From: Poa pratensis
Lineage: Eukaryota; Streptophyta; Magnoliopsida; Poales; Poaceae
Direction of reading: 5' to 3'
Assembly: GCA_947311845.1 (NCBI GenBank)
Contig: CAMZMU010000107.1
Location: 18,187,166-18,251,165, forward strand
Length of the DNA stretch: 64,000 nucleotides
Shown: positions 36,087-47,026 of the stretch, one piece after another
How the letters are laid out: every line of letters begins with the position of its first letter
Position numbering within the stretch: the first letter of the stretch is position 1
Program-made: the position numbers and the translations under genes
Notes under the pieces: generated by a model
What the model saw: only the letters and a program-made list of their open reading frames with translations
Databases searched by the model: none
Told to the model about the DNA's origin: nothing

Positions 36087-38206
36087 CTAAGAAGTAGTAC
36101 TCACATTATCTAAATGACAAATGACATTCATCTCAAACATACAAAGAGAGAAACAAGATTGGCGAGAGAAACAAAATGCATACCACTAACTTATGCCTAT
36201 AGTACAATGCTACTGATCTTTGTCTAGGAAAGAAAATTTTGTGCAATAATTCTATAGAAACTAAAGTAGTAATTGAAGTGAGGATAAGAAAGCAACACTA
36301 CGATATTTCTAGCTTTACATATTTCAGTTAAAGGTTGCCATAATACAATGCTAGTGAAAATCCAATCACTACCCATGGCGAGTCTTTGTAGCTATGAAAA
36401 ATCAAATGCTAACAGTAAGCAAAGCAAATGAGTTGATCACAAGTTATTGTGAGAAAATCTGAACAAAGTGGAGCAACCTATTGCTCTATGTTCACTGGTC
36501 AATATCACACAACCGATGCAAGTTAATGACATCATTCCTAAGAAAGCAAGAAATTGAGCAAGTAATAGGTCCGTGTAAGCATCAATTATATTCACCTGTC
36601 AATATCACACACATGGTATTGAATCAAATATATTGCTTTCATATAAGACTAGTTAAGGACATAGGACAATTATCACTAGTGAAATTTAGATCAGCAAGAA
36701 AACAGGAACAGGAAGTAACTCAAGTTTGTCAGTAGCACTCGAATCTAGAAAGAAACTGAGTAAAGTATATACATGATTAATTCTAGAAAGAACTTTTGAG
36801 ACATGTACACATAGAAGCAAAGCGAAAAATGCATCAGTTCGAGACTGAAACTCAACAAAGTTCGTCCAACATTGAAAGCAGTACAACCAGCTCAAGAACA
36901 TGCACCTAATTCATTATAAGACTTATCATCTCATACTGCCATGCCGCCAGGGCCGGTATAATAAAAATTAGGGTCTAGGGCGAATAAAAAATTATAATTT
37001 ACACTGAACTTTTATATTTCTCCGAGTCTTATTTTTAGCATGTTATATTATTACAAGTATATTTTTCTTTGTGTTCACTTAGTTTAACCACATAACAGAC
37101 AATATTAAAATATTAGTTGGCATGTTTTTTATTATTAGTAAATTCACTGAAAAATATTAAACTATATTATGTAACAAAGTTTGTTTTAGGACTATCTTTA
37201 TAATTTATAAGTATTTACCGTAAAGAGTATGATCTAAAAATGTGTGAATAGCAGTTTCTAGTGTCTGATTATGTAAACATCTTTATAGGAATTTGTACGG
37301 TATAAACTGAACCAATGACACTACTTTTCATGGTAGCAAGTCAACATTTAGCAAAGTGTGCATGTTTCTTACTTGGTATAAAAACAACAGCGGTTAGTGT
37401 AATCACCAATGAAAAAAAAGTGTGGATTTTACTATTTTTGCTTATGTAAAGTTTGCAATGTGCTTGTTAATCTGGTGCACACAAATCTCCCGCCAGTTTA
37501 TGAAACAAAATTTGTTTCGCGAAATAAAAAATTGAAAAACGAGTTATGTAGATTCCTGTCGATCCTACAGCAATTACCGGAAACCGAAAAACATGTTAAG
37601 TAAACTTGTTGGGGTCACATTAGGGTCATACGTCGTAAGAGGCATGTGGTGTGCATTTGTTTCCCCAAATTAATCATTTTATTATGTTTGCCAGCGCAAT
37701 CTGTCTTTGGTATGAAGCAGTTATCGTACTACCTCATACCTTACACAAGACACATGAACACATCCACATCACGGTAAACAATCCTGAGATCTATAATTAG
37801 CCGTAAATTAAGCCTCATGTGTGATCATTATTAAGCGTTAGCACTGCCCATATGATGTGTGCAGCACTGCTAAACAATTTGGACGGACATAAGAGCGCAA
37901 CTAAGTGAAACAGACATCCACATGGCTCAGATTTTTTATAGAGCTACATCACGGTGATACGTATGTCTAGATAAACAGCCTGTCGCCAACTAAAGGAGAA
38001 GACTAAACCACCTAGACGCAGACATGAGACATAAATCCAAGAGGTGAACGTGCGGTGAATCGTGGCCTTCTTATCATGTGAGACATAGTCAATCATGCAT
38101 TGACCTGACCTCCCTACGTACTCCAGCACATCGATTCCAGCACAGGTTGGAGCACAGGAAACGGGGCGCAGGGGATGGGGGCGCTACCTACGGGAGGGAG
38201 GAACGG
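36087..38206. other. Intergenic, AT-rich
   Basis: The phrase agggccggtataataaaaattagggtctagggcg near 36950 resembles the segment at about 4390 and may be an old hAT-like gene remnant. No other structure. Confidence 0.35.
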
Positions 38207-38215
38207 ATTATAGTT

Positions 38216-39317
38216 GGAAAAAGTCCAGTTTCAACCTTGAACTCGTAGAGGTTAGACAAATCGAACCCCAAACTTGAAACCCCGGTCGTTGGTACCCTAA
38301 ACTTACAAATCCCGGTCTATTTTGAACCCTGAACCGATTTTCCATTACTGAAAATAAAAATCCCAAACTAAATAATTTGCTCTACCCACTGACTAAGATG
38401 GCCCACATGTCATATCTATCTTCTACCTAAGTAACGGCTAGATGGGAAACCAGCAACCGACAATAACAGCATGTCAGCGCTGTAGGTCGTCGTCCGCTGG
38501 CATACAGACGGCCAGACAGTAGCGTGGGGATTGGCAGATCCGGCAGATCGGGAAGAAACAGAGACGAGCCGGTGTGGCCGGAGTCCGTTGTCTAGGCAAA
38601 GAGCTGAAGCTAGCAAGCCACGCCATGGCAATGCGCACTGGACATATGCTGTAGGTTGATTTGTCTTTAACCAGCTTCTTCTAATGGAATGGAGAAGGAG
38701 CTGCTATTTCTATATGCTACCCGACGTTAAAATGGTGTTATTAATTCAGGCCAACAATCGGGGTGGTGAGTGCTGCCAAAAACGGATGCTGTGATTTGCG
38801 TCGCACAGTTTAGTAAAGGGCAGACGAGGGCGGCAGCGTGGGCAGTGACAGGCAGCCGACGACGGAGGAGCTCGACCAGGGGCAGCGTGGGACACGGAGC
38901 ACAACAGTCCGGCCACCGGTCGAGATTTGCAGGCAGCAGCTCGGCGCGTGCAGCAGAGGACATTCCAGATCCAATCGAAAAGAACGCCGGCAGCCGTGGA
39001 CGCGCTGTATCCCGATGGTGACTTGCTGCGGATGACTCAACAGATTGAAGCACCAAGAGACCGAAACAATCAGATCAAGAGTTTCCTCCGGATGAATCAT
39101 GACATTGGGGAAGAAAGGTCTTACAAGCAGGGTTCACATGTCAGTGAGAGTAGCCTCCAATCCCGGTCGGGATCGTCATATTCCGGTGCCCCAAACATCA
39201 CTAGGGTTCAATTTAGACCGGGATTTATAAGTTCAGGGTGCCAACGACCGGGATTTCAAGTTCGGGGTTCGATTTGTCTAACCTCTATGAGTTCAAGGTT
39301 TAAACTGGACTTTTTCC
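38216..39317. mobile_element. Mutator-like element, Pack-MULE candidate
   Basis: The element has long terminal inverted repeats of about 130 bp: the left begins ggaaaaagtccagtttcaac and the right is its inverse, ending aaactggactttttcc. It is flanked by a perfect 9-bp duplication attatagtt (38207-38215 and 39318-39326), the hallmark of Mutator superfamily insertion. The interior (about 38420-39100) is GC-rich, unlike its surroundings, and holds overlapping frames on both strands with no transposase. That is the pattern of a Pack-MULE carrying host sequence; the source gene was not recognised. Confidence 0.85.
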
Positions 39318-39326
39318 ATTATAGTT

Positions 39327-40248
39327 GGGGACAGGGTAACGAGGTCACAGTCTGGCCGCCGGGCATGCAGCGTTAGTTGCCGTCGTGGTGCGCGTCTACT
39401 TTGGCTGGTCCCGCCGATGCCTTTCGATACGGTCACAAGCCGCTGGGCGCATCGGATTGGAGGGGCGCCCATTATTTGTGCGCCGAACGAAGGAACAGAA
39501 ACAGACGACTACACCAGTAGCTTGCCTTGCCTAGCTAGTTTCTCTAGGATGCTTGCTTGGGCTAGCTAGCTGCCTAGGTACTATATATACCTCGTGGCCT
39601 TGTTCCCCATTACATGGTGTTGTCGTTTTGTGATCATATACAACTATGTTTCGTGCAAAGTCATTTTGGAACATCTGGGATTTGTCTTTTTACAGCGGTC
39701 ACGAAAAATGTCTTTTTTTCGCGAAACATTTTGTACGAACATAGAATGTTCATAGGTACACCTGGAATTTTTATTTATTATTTTTAAATCCAGTTAAAAT
39801 GCATATTCCACAATAGGTGCATCTAGAGTTCTAGACCCACGAGCCAAAACACCGTGTCCAAAGAAACCGCGAGTATTCTGCAATGGCAGGTGTTACACAA
39901 AAAAAATAGTGGGAAAATTTTGTTTTTGCCACACTAGTTTTTACCCATTTTGCTTGTGTAACTCTAAATTTTGACATTTCATTTTTACCCTGTCGATTCC
40001 CAGTAATACATCATTTTCGTCTTTCATGGGCCAAAAGAAAATGAAAATGATGAAATTTTGTTTTGTTTTTACCTCTACTGCTGTTGTTTTGTTTTTGGTT
40101 TTGCCCCTCAAAAAGGCAAAATTAAATTATCAAAATTTAGAGTGGCAAAATCTAAATGGGAAAAAACTAGGGTGGCAATTGTTTTTCCAAAAACAGTATG
40201 GTAGTTGCACGCAAGTTGTAAACCCTACCCGGTCCAATACCAATACCC
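39327..40248. other. Intergenic
   Basis: No gene or repeat was recognised. Some short AT-rich frames. Confidence 0.35.
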
Positions 40249-40905
40249 GAGTGAGCTGAACACAACACCCAAACAAGACGAGAAACAAGGCTTTTCTTTC
40301 CTCTCTCGCCTCTCTCTCCTCCCTCCTCCTTGAAAGTTGCCGGCGTCTTTCCGGCCCCTCTCCTCTCCCTCTCCGGCGGCTCGGCCGGCCGGAGTAGAGG
40401 GCGGAGAGGGTGCCCGGCTCTCCTGTATATATTACCTGTAGGTTTGCCATGTGGCTGTTTGGCTCCATGCCGTCTCGAGCTGCAAACTTGCCATCGCGCG
40501 GCGGTGGTTCGCGGCCAGAGCTCCCGGTCGCCGACTCTCCGAGGTGGAGGTGGTGGCTGGCGGTGGGATCTGGTGAAGCTCTCTCGAATAAGCGCGGTGA
40601 GGCCCGGATTTGGTCTTCTCCCGTCCGATCTAGGCGCCTTGGTGGCGTCGGGCGGTGGGGGAGAGGCGGATCTGCTGCCTTGCTTGGACGACGGCCGAAT
40701 CCCTGCTCGCTCCTTGCGGTTCCCAGCGCTGCCGCAGGAGTTGGTTGGGTCTGGGTGTGCAAGAGCCCATGGAGGGCGTTGTGTGCGCTCGGATCTGGCC
40801 AGATTCGGTCAAATCGATATGCTAGGATGGATCTCCTCTTGCTTTTCAGGTCATCTGCGTACCTCCTCGTTCTGGCCGGCCGGGGCGGCGAGGGGATCGA
40901 GCTGG

Positions 40906-43287
40906 TGAAAGTGCATGTGTTGCCCCATGCGTGGTTTTGGTAATTAATGACAATCCTTATGGACTAATGTTTGCATTGAGATATACTTGTAGATCTTGTC
41001 CATAGGTAAAGATTGGAGTTCATGTGTTGGACTCTAGAAGATTACATGATGATCAATGCTCTATTCAAGGGTTTATACGGAGAATGGTCATGTGTAGAGT
41101 TGAGCTTATTGCAAGCATGGCTTGGAAAAGAAGATTGAGTGAACTTCATGTTTATCTCCAAGCCATCATCTATATCAAGAGAAGAATATGAAGCGCAAGT
41201 GGTTACATGAAGACGGAGCTTAGCGAGGCTCTCCCATAATGGAGTATGGGGGAGCATTTGGAGAAGTCTTCATCAAGCATGTGCTAGCAAGCACAATCAA
41301 GAAATGTGTTCCAACTTGAGAGAGTCAAGATCGTCATCATCTAGCTCAAGTGGAATGCGCAAGGCAAAAGTATGATCTTGATAGGGTTTCTATTTTACCG
41401 GTCTCATGTTGTTAGTTTGGAGACCGGGTTATAGGATAGACGGCGTACTATCAAGAGGGGCTCTCAAGTGAGTAACTTGATCGCATCTTTATGGAGAGCT
41501 CAAACCTTTGCATATTTGGCATATAATCTTTCTTGGTTCTTATTTGGCTTTTATCCATGTGAGAATTTAGAGCTTGTGTTCATCTCTATACCAAGCTCTA
41601 GTTCATCAAAAACGGATTTCATTTGGATATCTAGTGGTGTTTTTGATGTTGGAGGTTTTTCCGGTTCATCTCTTGTAGAGAGGTCAAAACTCCTCTTGTG
41701 TTATTCTCCTCACATAATGGACTATGATGTGTATATGCATGATCTTGTTGTGCTTGTGATTATCTTCGGAACAAGCACAAGATCATTGAAAACGGAGTCC
41801 AGATGGAAAACTTGTTGCGTTCTCGGTGTTGGAAATATTACCGGTCCTCCTCGAGATAAGGTCCACACCTCCCATGTGTGATATCTCCTCTATATTTGTA
41901 GGAAAGATCTTGTCGCTACCTTTCCAACCTCGTTGGTTTCATCTCGTTTGGAGCTTCCTTGCAAAAGTTATTGCATTTCAGGCTTTGCTTCTCTGCTGTT
42001 GTTTTTCCTGTCGGAGTCTCCGGCCTCAGGGCCGGAGTCTCCGGCCTCCCTGGTTTTGGAGCGAAGTGCCCCGCGGACGGCGCTTGCGGTATAGCGTCCG
42101 GAGTTGGTCCGGAGTATACCCGGAGTCTCCGCCCGACCGGAGTCTCCGGCCTTCGTGATCCGGAGTCTCCGGTATGAGTTTTTCTGCATCGGCTTTTTCC
42201 TGACTTTCTGCGTCCGGAGTCTCCGCCCTTTTGGTCCGGAGTCTCCGCCCGGGCCGGAGTCTCCGGCCTCCCAGACCGGAGACTCCGGACTAAGTGGCTG
42301 CAACGGCTCTTTTTCTGGGAGGGGTATAAATACCCCTCCACCTACCTTCAGCCACTTAGCTTTTCCAAGCACGTTTTTCCCCTCTCTCTCCTCCATTGTT
42401 GACCTTGGAAAGCTTGCCTCTCTCCCAATTCCTCCCATGATTCTTGCATATCTTTGAGGTATTTGAGAGAGGAGATCTAGATCTACATTTCCACCAATCC
42501 ATCTCTCCTCTAAGTGAGGGGAACCTAGTAGATCTTGATCTTGGAGTTCTTGGTGTTTCTCCTACCTTGTTCTTCCTCTCTTCTCCCCCATAAGCATTAG
42601 TTGCTTTTGGTGGGATTTGAGAGTGAAGGATTTGAGCACTTGTGCTCTTGCCTTTTGCATTTGGTGCATCGGTGTGCTCTCCACGAGGATTCGTGGAAGT
42701 TGAAAGCTTGTGAACTTGTTACTCTTGGGTCTTTGGATCCTAGACGCCCGTGTGGTGGTTGAGACCCTTGTGTGGTCACTTGTAGCTGTTCGGTAGCCCC
42801 AATCCCGTTGTGGGTTGTGCCCGGATCGTTGTTGAAAGGCTCCGGATTTCCGCCTCAAAGGATTCCGATAGTGGAAGGTGAACCAAACCTTTGTGGTGCG
42901 GTTCATCGGAGAAGAAGGTGAAACCTTTGTGGTTGTTGAACCATTGTGTTGGTTCACACCTCTCCAACGAGACGTACTCCCCTAAAAAGGAGGAATTCGG
43001 GAATACATCCTCGTCTCCGCGTGCCTCGGTTATTTCTATACCCGAGCTCTTTACTTATGCACTTTACATTGTGATAGCCTTCGTGCTTGAAGTATTCTAT
43101 ATTGCTATCACCTTGTTGCTTGTCTTGCTTAGCATAAGTTGTTAGTGCACATAGGTGAGCCTAGTTTATTTAGGTTGTTGGCTTGTTAATTTAAACACAT
43201 AGTTTTATTCCGCAATTATCAAGCCTAAACCGGAAAAGTTTTAATCGCCTATTCACCCCCCCTCTAGGCGACATCCTTGTCCTTTCA
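40906..43287. mobile_element. Solo LTR, 2382 bp
   Basis: It starts TGAAAGTGCATGTG and ends CCTTGTCCTTTCA, with the 5-bp duplication GCTGG at 40901-40905 and 43288-43292. The ends are the inverted pair TGAAAG/CTTTCA. No internal domain or partner LTR remains. It has a cluster of ccggagtctccgg palindromes at 42012-42295 and a likely promoter phrase ggtataaatacccc near 42323. The family is probably a Triticeae Copia of the SIRE/Maximus type, from memory only. Confidence 0.87.
42012..42295. repeat. Cluster of ccggagtctccgg palindromes
   Basis: About ten perfect or near-perfect copies of the 13-base palindrome ccggag-t-ctccgg occur in 284 bp within the solo LTR, separated by unrelated short spacers. 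Each could form a hairpin in RNA and each holds CCGG sites. Confidence 0.75.
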
Positions 43288-43875
43288 GCTGGGTGACGCG
43301 GCAACCTGGGAGGGTGGAGGAGATGCTGGTTTGATGATGCTGCAGCCTGGTGGAAAATACTTCGCGGCTTACTGCCATGATCTTCGGTCAGGTGCCACCA
43401 GTTCATCCTATGAGCTTTACGGTTGTATGTCTGGTTGGTATGCATGGTGCTTAATGCAAGTTGATGAGCATGATGAATATGCGTTCCTGCTGTTCGGGAC
43501 ATGCCGAAGACGGGTGAGAGCGTCTCTGCTGCGGTTTCTCAGATTCAACGGCACGGAGCCCCCTGATTTGAGCTCGGTGATGCCCATTTTAGATCTTCAG
43601 CTCAATCCCCTACCTCAGAGGCGTCTACCAACGCGATTGCTGGTTGAGCCGCTGGCTCTACGGTTGGTTAGATTGCGAGAGGCACTGGAAGAGTCCGGTT
43701 GCAGGATTGTTGCGTCCGAGTTCTCGACGGACCCCTGGCAGGCTCCGATTGTACTCTTCGACATAATCATCTTGTTTCTTCAGCAAGTTTAGGTATTCAA
43801 CTAGGCAAGTTTATTTCTCAGGATGGAAGTTGTAATCTCTGTTTTGTAACCTGTTGTTTCAGTTAATGGTAATGG

Positions 43876-44002
43876 TACTCCCTCCGATCCATATTAGTGG
43901 GCATAGTTTTGTCTAAATTCATATGTATCTAGTTAAGTATTTAGACTAGATACATGTGTATCTAGACAAAGTTGTGCCCATTAATATGGATCGGAGGTAG
44001 TA
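43876..44002. mobile_element. Stowaway MITE
   Basis: TA-ctccctccgatccatatta at the left pairs with taatatggatcggaggtag-TA at the right. The element is 127 bp and sits near the 3' end of retroposon B. Confidence 0.88.
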
Positions 44003-44040
44003 GTGGTACTTTGTTAAAAAAAAAGAGTGAGCCGAACACA

Positions 44041-44819
44041 GTACTAGTAGAAGACTGATGTGGGCCGGCCCACATATCTCTTCCGCGCAGCACGGGACAG
44101 TGTTCGGATCATATGAGCATGTTCGGTCTTCGCTCAAAAAGGAAAAAAAAAATGAGCATGTTCGGTCGACTATGCCAGTGGCAGTGCTGTGCAGGCGTGC
44201 TATACTTAATTATTCGCGTGCATTTTTAGCCCGAAATTCAGGTGCCTGATCAGCCGGGCACAAACACTACGATCGAGGAAACTAGCGACTCTAGATTCAG
44301 AGCGATGTGTGTATCGAGTGGAATATGAATCTAAGTGATGTGTCCCTCTGCTTGGATGCCTCGTGCTCGAAATTTTTGTCACACGTCATATTGCTGATAT
44401 GATGTGCATATATATTCAGATCAGTATCTGCCTGTTCTATTCAAAAACTATTCTGTCAGCATTCGCTTAAGAAGCCAAATTAGCTGGTTTTGCCATCACC
44501 TTTTCTCCTGGAGTCAGATCACCACACAGCACATCCATATCCATGCAGCAATCCATCTGCCCGCACTGGTGCACAATTGGCGAATGAGCCATGTCGATCG
44601 GTGCCGTGTCTCGCACCTGAAAGCGATGCCAACAGTTCTGCCGGCGATGTTTCTGAGGCAACAGATCCCCTTTGGGTTCAGGTTCCATGTTCTTCCTGTG
44701 AAAACCGTAAAAAGGCAAAAGGGAAACCACCCGGTGGTTGCTCCTGATGTTTCCCCGTGTTTGTTTGTACCAGGTGGATCATTTACTCTGCCGCCGCCGC
44801 TGCCGCTGCTGTAGCTGGT
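44041..44819. other. Intergenic
   Basis: No gene recognised; short frames on both strands without domains. A run of gccgccgccgctgccgctgctg lies directly before the segmental duplication. Confidence 0.4.
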
Positions 44820-45273
44820 ATGGTTGAGCCATATTGCAGCTGTGCATTCATGGCGTTCCGGTGATCGAGCCGGACAGAGGACGGCAGCAGCAGTGTGGAC
44901 AGACACGCGTCGGGGTGGCGGAGACATGTTGCGGACGCCGACGGCATGCCGTGCGCGCGCTCTCGACGCCACGCGACCGTTGGGCTTTTGCCGATACGCA
45001 CAGCGCAGTTCGCTAGCGAGCGGCATTGATTGAGCTCGCACGGCCGAGCGCGACACGTACGGACGCCTTGCTGCAGGCACGTAACGCAACGGTTGTCGTT
45101 GGCGCCGCGCGCGGCCGTGTCAGGCCATAAATCGACGGCAGCGACAGGGCCGTACTACGTGTATGTAGGGATTAATAAAACCGGGGTGGCATGTCAGGCC
45201 CTGACGGCACGGAAAGCGCGGCGACGGCGAGCTCCAACTCGAAGCGGCGGGTTCAGAACTTCAGATAGCGATC
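44820..45273 (+). repeat. Direct segmental duplication, copy 1
   Basis: This 454-bp segment, from tatggttgagccatattgca to tcagatagcgatc, recurs at 45772-46221 with only small insertions/deletions (for example seven extra bases ccgacgg-like near the start of copy 2) and few substitutions. Rich in CpG, it has no convincing protein. Confidence 0.9.
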
Positions 45274-45771
45274 TGATCCGTCCAGTGATCACCGGCTTAT
45301 CTGAGTGATGACTGTCACCGCGACGTGTGCGGCAGAGGTGAATATTGATAGTGGACACTGGTCAAATATACTCGCTCCGTTTAGAATCTCCACCGGGCTT
45401 CAAATCGGTATCCGACACCCCCAATTGACATGTCCGCCCAAGTTTTGGACCCCGCCCACAGCGGCGCCCCCCAAACGGTCCGAGATGCCGACCAAACAAC
45501 AAACATCTTGTGGGCGGAATTTATTAAACGAGATTTAACAAACTTACAATTTGAAATCTAAACGAGATTTAACAAACTAAACCTAAACTACGCTGTTAGC
45601 GGCTACACGCTACAACGTCTAGTCAACCACTACACGCGCCGGCGTCGAGGAGAGATGCCGCTTTATGGCCTAGCGACGGGGAAGAAGATGCGAACCAGCG
45701 CCGGAATCATCAACAGACTTGCATGCCTCGATGATCCGGCGCCGGAAGTTTCATCTGCTATTGTCGTCGGC
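45274..45771. other. Spacer between duplicated segments
   Basis: A segment with ccacc-gggcttcaaatcgg and cccaccgc-like text (45340-45500) resembles an old MITE interior. Then a short internal repeat, aaacgagatttaacaaact, occurs twice (45527 and 45560). No gene. Confidence 0.4.
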
Positions 45772-46221
45772 TATGGTTGAGCCATATTGCAGCTGTGCAT
45801 TCATGGCGCCGACGGCGTTCCGGTGATCGAGCCGGACAGAGGACGGCAGCAGCAGTGTGGACAGACACGCGTCGGGGTGGCGGAGACATGTTGCGGACGC
45901 CGACGGCATGCCGTGCGCGCGCTCTCGACGCCACGCGACCGTTGGAGTTGCCGATACGCACAGCGCAGTTCGCTAGCGAGCGGCATTGATTGAGCTCGCA
46001 CGGCCGAGCGCGACACGTACGGACGCCTTGCTGCAGGCACGTAACGCAACGGTTGTCGTTGGCGCCGCGCGCGGCCGTGTCAGGCCATAAATCGACGGGC
46101 AGCGACAGGGCCGTACGTGTCGGGATTAATAAAACCGGGGTGGCATGTCAGGCCTGACGGCACGGAAAGCGCCGCGACGGCGAGCTCCATGAACTCGAAG
46201 CGGCGGGTTCAGATAGCGATC
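45772..46221 (+). repeat. Direct segmental duplication, copy 2
   Basis: Second copy of the 44820-45273 unit, 952 bp downstream in the same orientation. It lies upstream, on the plus strand, of the KCS 3' end. The sequence contains aataaaaccggggtggcatg and no domain. Confidence 0.9.
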
Positions 46222-46886
46222 ACAGAATATCGAAACGTACACGTAATTCGTTTATCCGATATTCTTAACAACATGTTTAAATCTGGCTTTAAATCCCACG
46301 AGCATATGCTCCCGTGTGTCAAAACTCAAAACGCGACTCCCATGGAGCTGGCTCCTTTTTATCCCCACGGTCAAGCTAGCATCACAGTAAGAACATTATC
46401 GTTTTCGAAAGGAAAAAAAATGTAAGAACATTATCGAAACCCACAGAACAGAACTTGTGTGCACGACACTGATCACGTATACGGGTGTAAAGCGACAGGG
46501 ACAAGCAGCAACCAAACAACTACTCCGTACATGCTCGACCACCAGCACGAGCGTGGCAGATGATCACAGTGGCGACGCGAGCTGGCGATTAGACCTTAGA
46601 CCAAACCCCACCAGTCTCCTCAAACTCAAACCCCTTCGGGATTTCAGTTAAACCGTCTGTAACAACGATGACAAGATGTAGAGGGTAGGGGTGGGAAGAA
46701 GATGAGAAAAAGTGAGGAAGATCTATCAATGCAACGTGCAGAGAGAGGCGAACTCACTGGATGCATGCAGCAATGAATAGTTGTTACGTAGTACGGAGTA
46801 CAGTACGTACGTACAGAGACACAGACCGGTGGTGGCGCAGCTACTGGCCTAGTGGCTAGTGTGTGCCTGTCTGGGCCTTTCTTGTG
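46222..46886. other. Intergenic downstream of KCS
   Basis: No gene recognised. The (gtac) motif gtacagtacgtacgtac lies near 46798-46815. Confidence 0.4.
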
Positions 46887-46952
46887 TAATCCCTCCGTTC
46901 CAATTTAATTGACTTGCTATAGCAAGTCAATTAAATTGGAACGGAGGGAGTA
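46887..46952. mobile_element. Short, perfectly palindromic Stowaway MITE
   Basis: TA flanks a 62-bp unit whose arms (46890-46919 and 46920-46949) are exact inverse copies, from ccctccgttccaatttaatt to the mirror. It ends 74 bp beyond the KCS stop and so probably lies in or next to the KCS 3' UTR, where the transcript could fold into a perfect hairpin. Confidence 0.9.
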
Positions 46953-47026
46953 GGACTGAACGTGTGTGTACGGATGCGCACGAGACGACAGAGCTGGCCT
47001 GGGCTGGCCGGCGGCGGCGTACGTGG

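Larger units (their letters stand above)
40410..43792 (+). pseudogene. 331-codon reading frame split by the solo LTR
   Basis: A frame from ATG 40410 to the LTR border (40905) and a frame after the second TSD copy (43293) to the stop at 43790-43792 are in the same phase: removing the LTR and one TSD copy leaves 996 nt without a stop. The N-terminal half is Arg/Gly/Ser-rich and of low complexity; the C-terminal half is more protein-like (LQPGGKYFAAYCHD, MQVDEHDEYAFLLFG). No domain was recognised. It may be a retrocopied gene or an accidental frame in GC-rich sequence. In its present state it is interrupted. Confidence 0.45.
40265..44024 (+). mobile_element. Poly(A)-tailed GC-rich retroposon B, interrupted by a solo LTR and a MITE
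   Basis: A 16-bp target duplication, gagtgagc-t/c-gaacaca, with one transition, lies at 40249-40264 and 44025-44040, and an A run precedes the right copy (44016-44024). So a poly(A) sequence was inserted here by LINE machinery. The head is pyrimidine-rich (ctctctcctccctcctcc) and GC-rich, like a 5' UTR. Later, a 2382-bp LTR (40906-43287) and a Stowaway element (43876-44002) inserted into it. Without these the retroposon would be about 1.25 kb. It could be a non-autonomous LINE relative or a retrocopied transcript. Confidence 0.75.
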
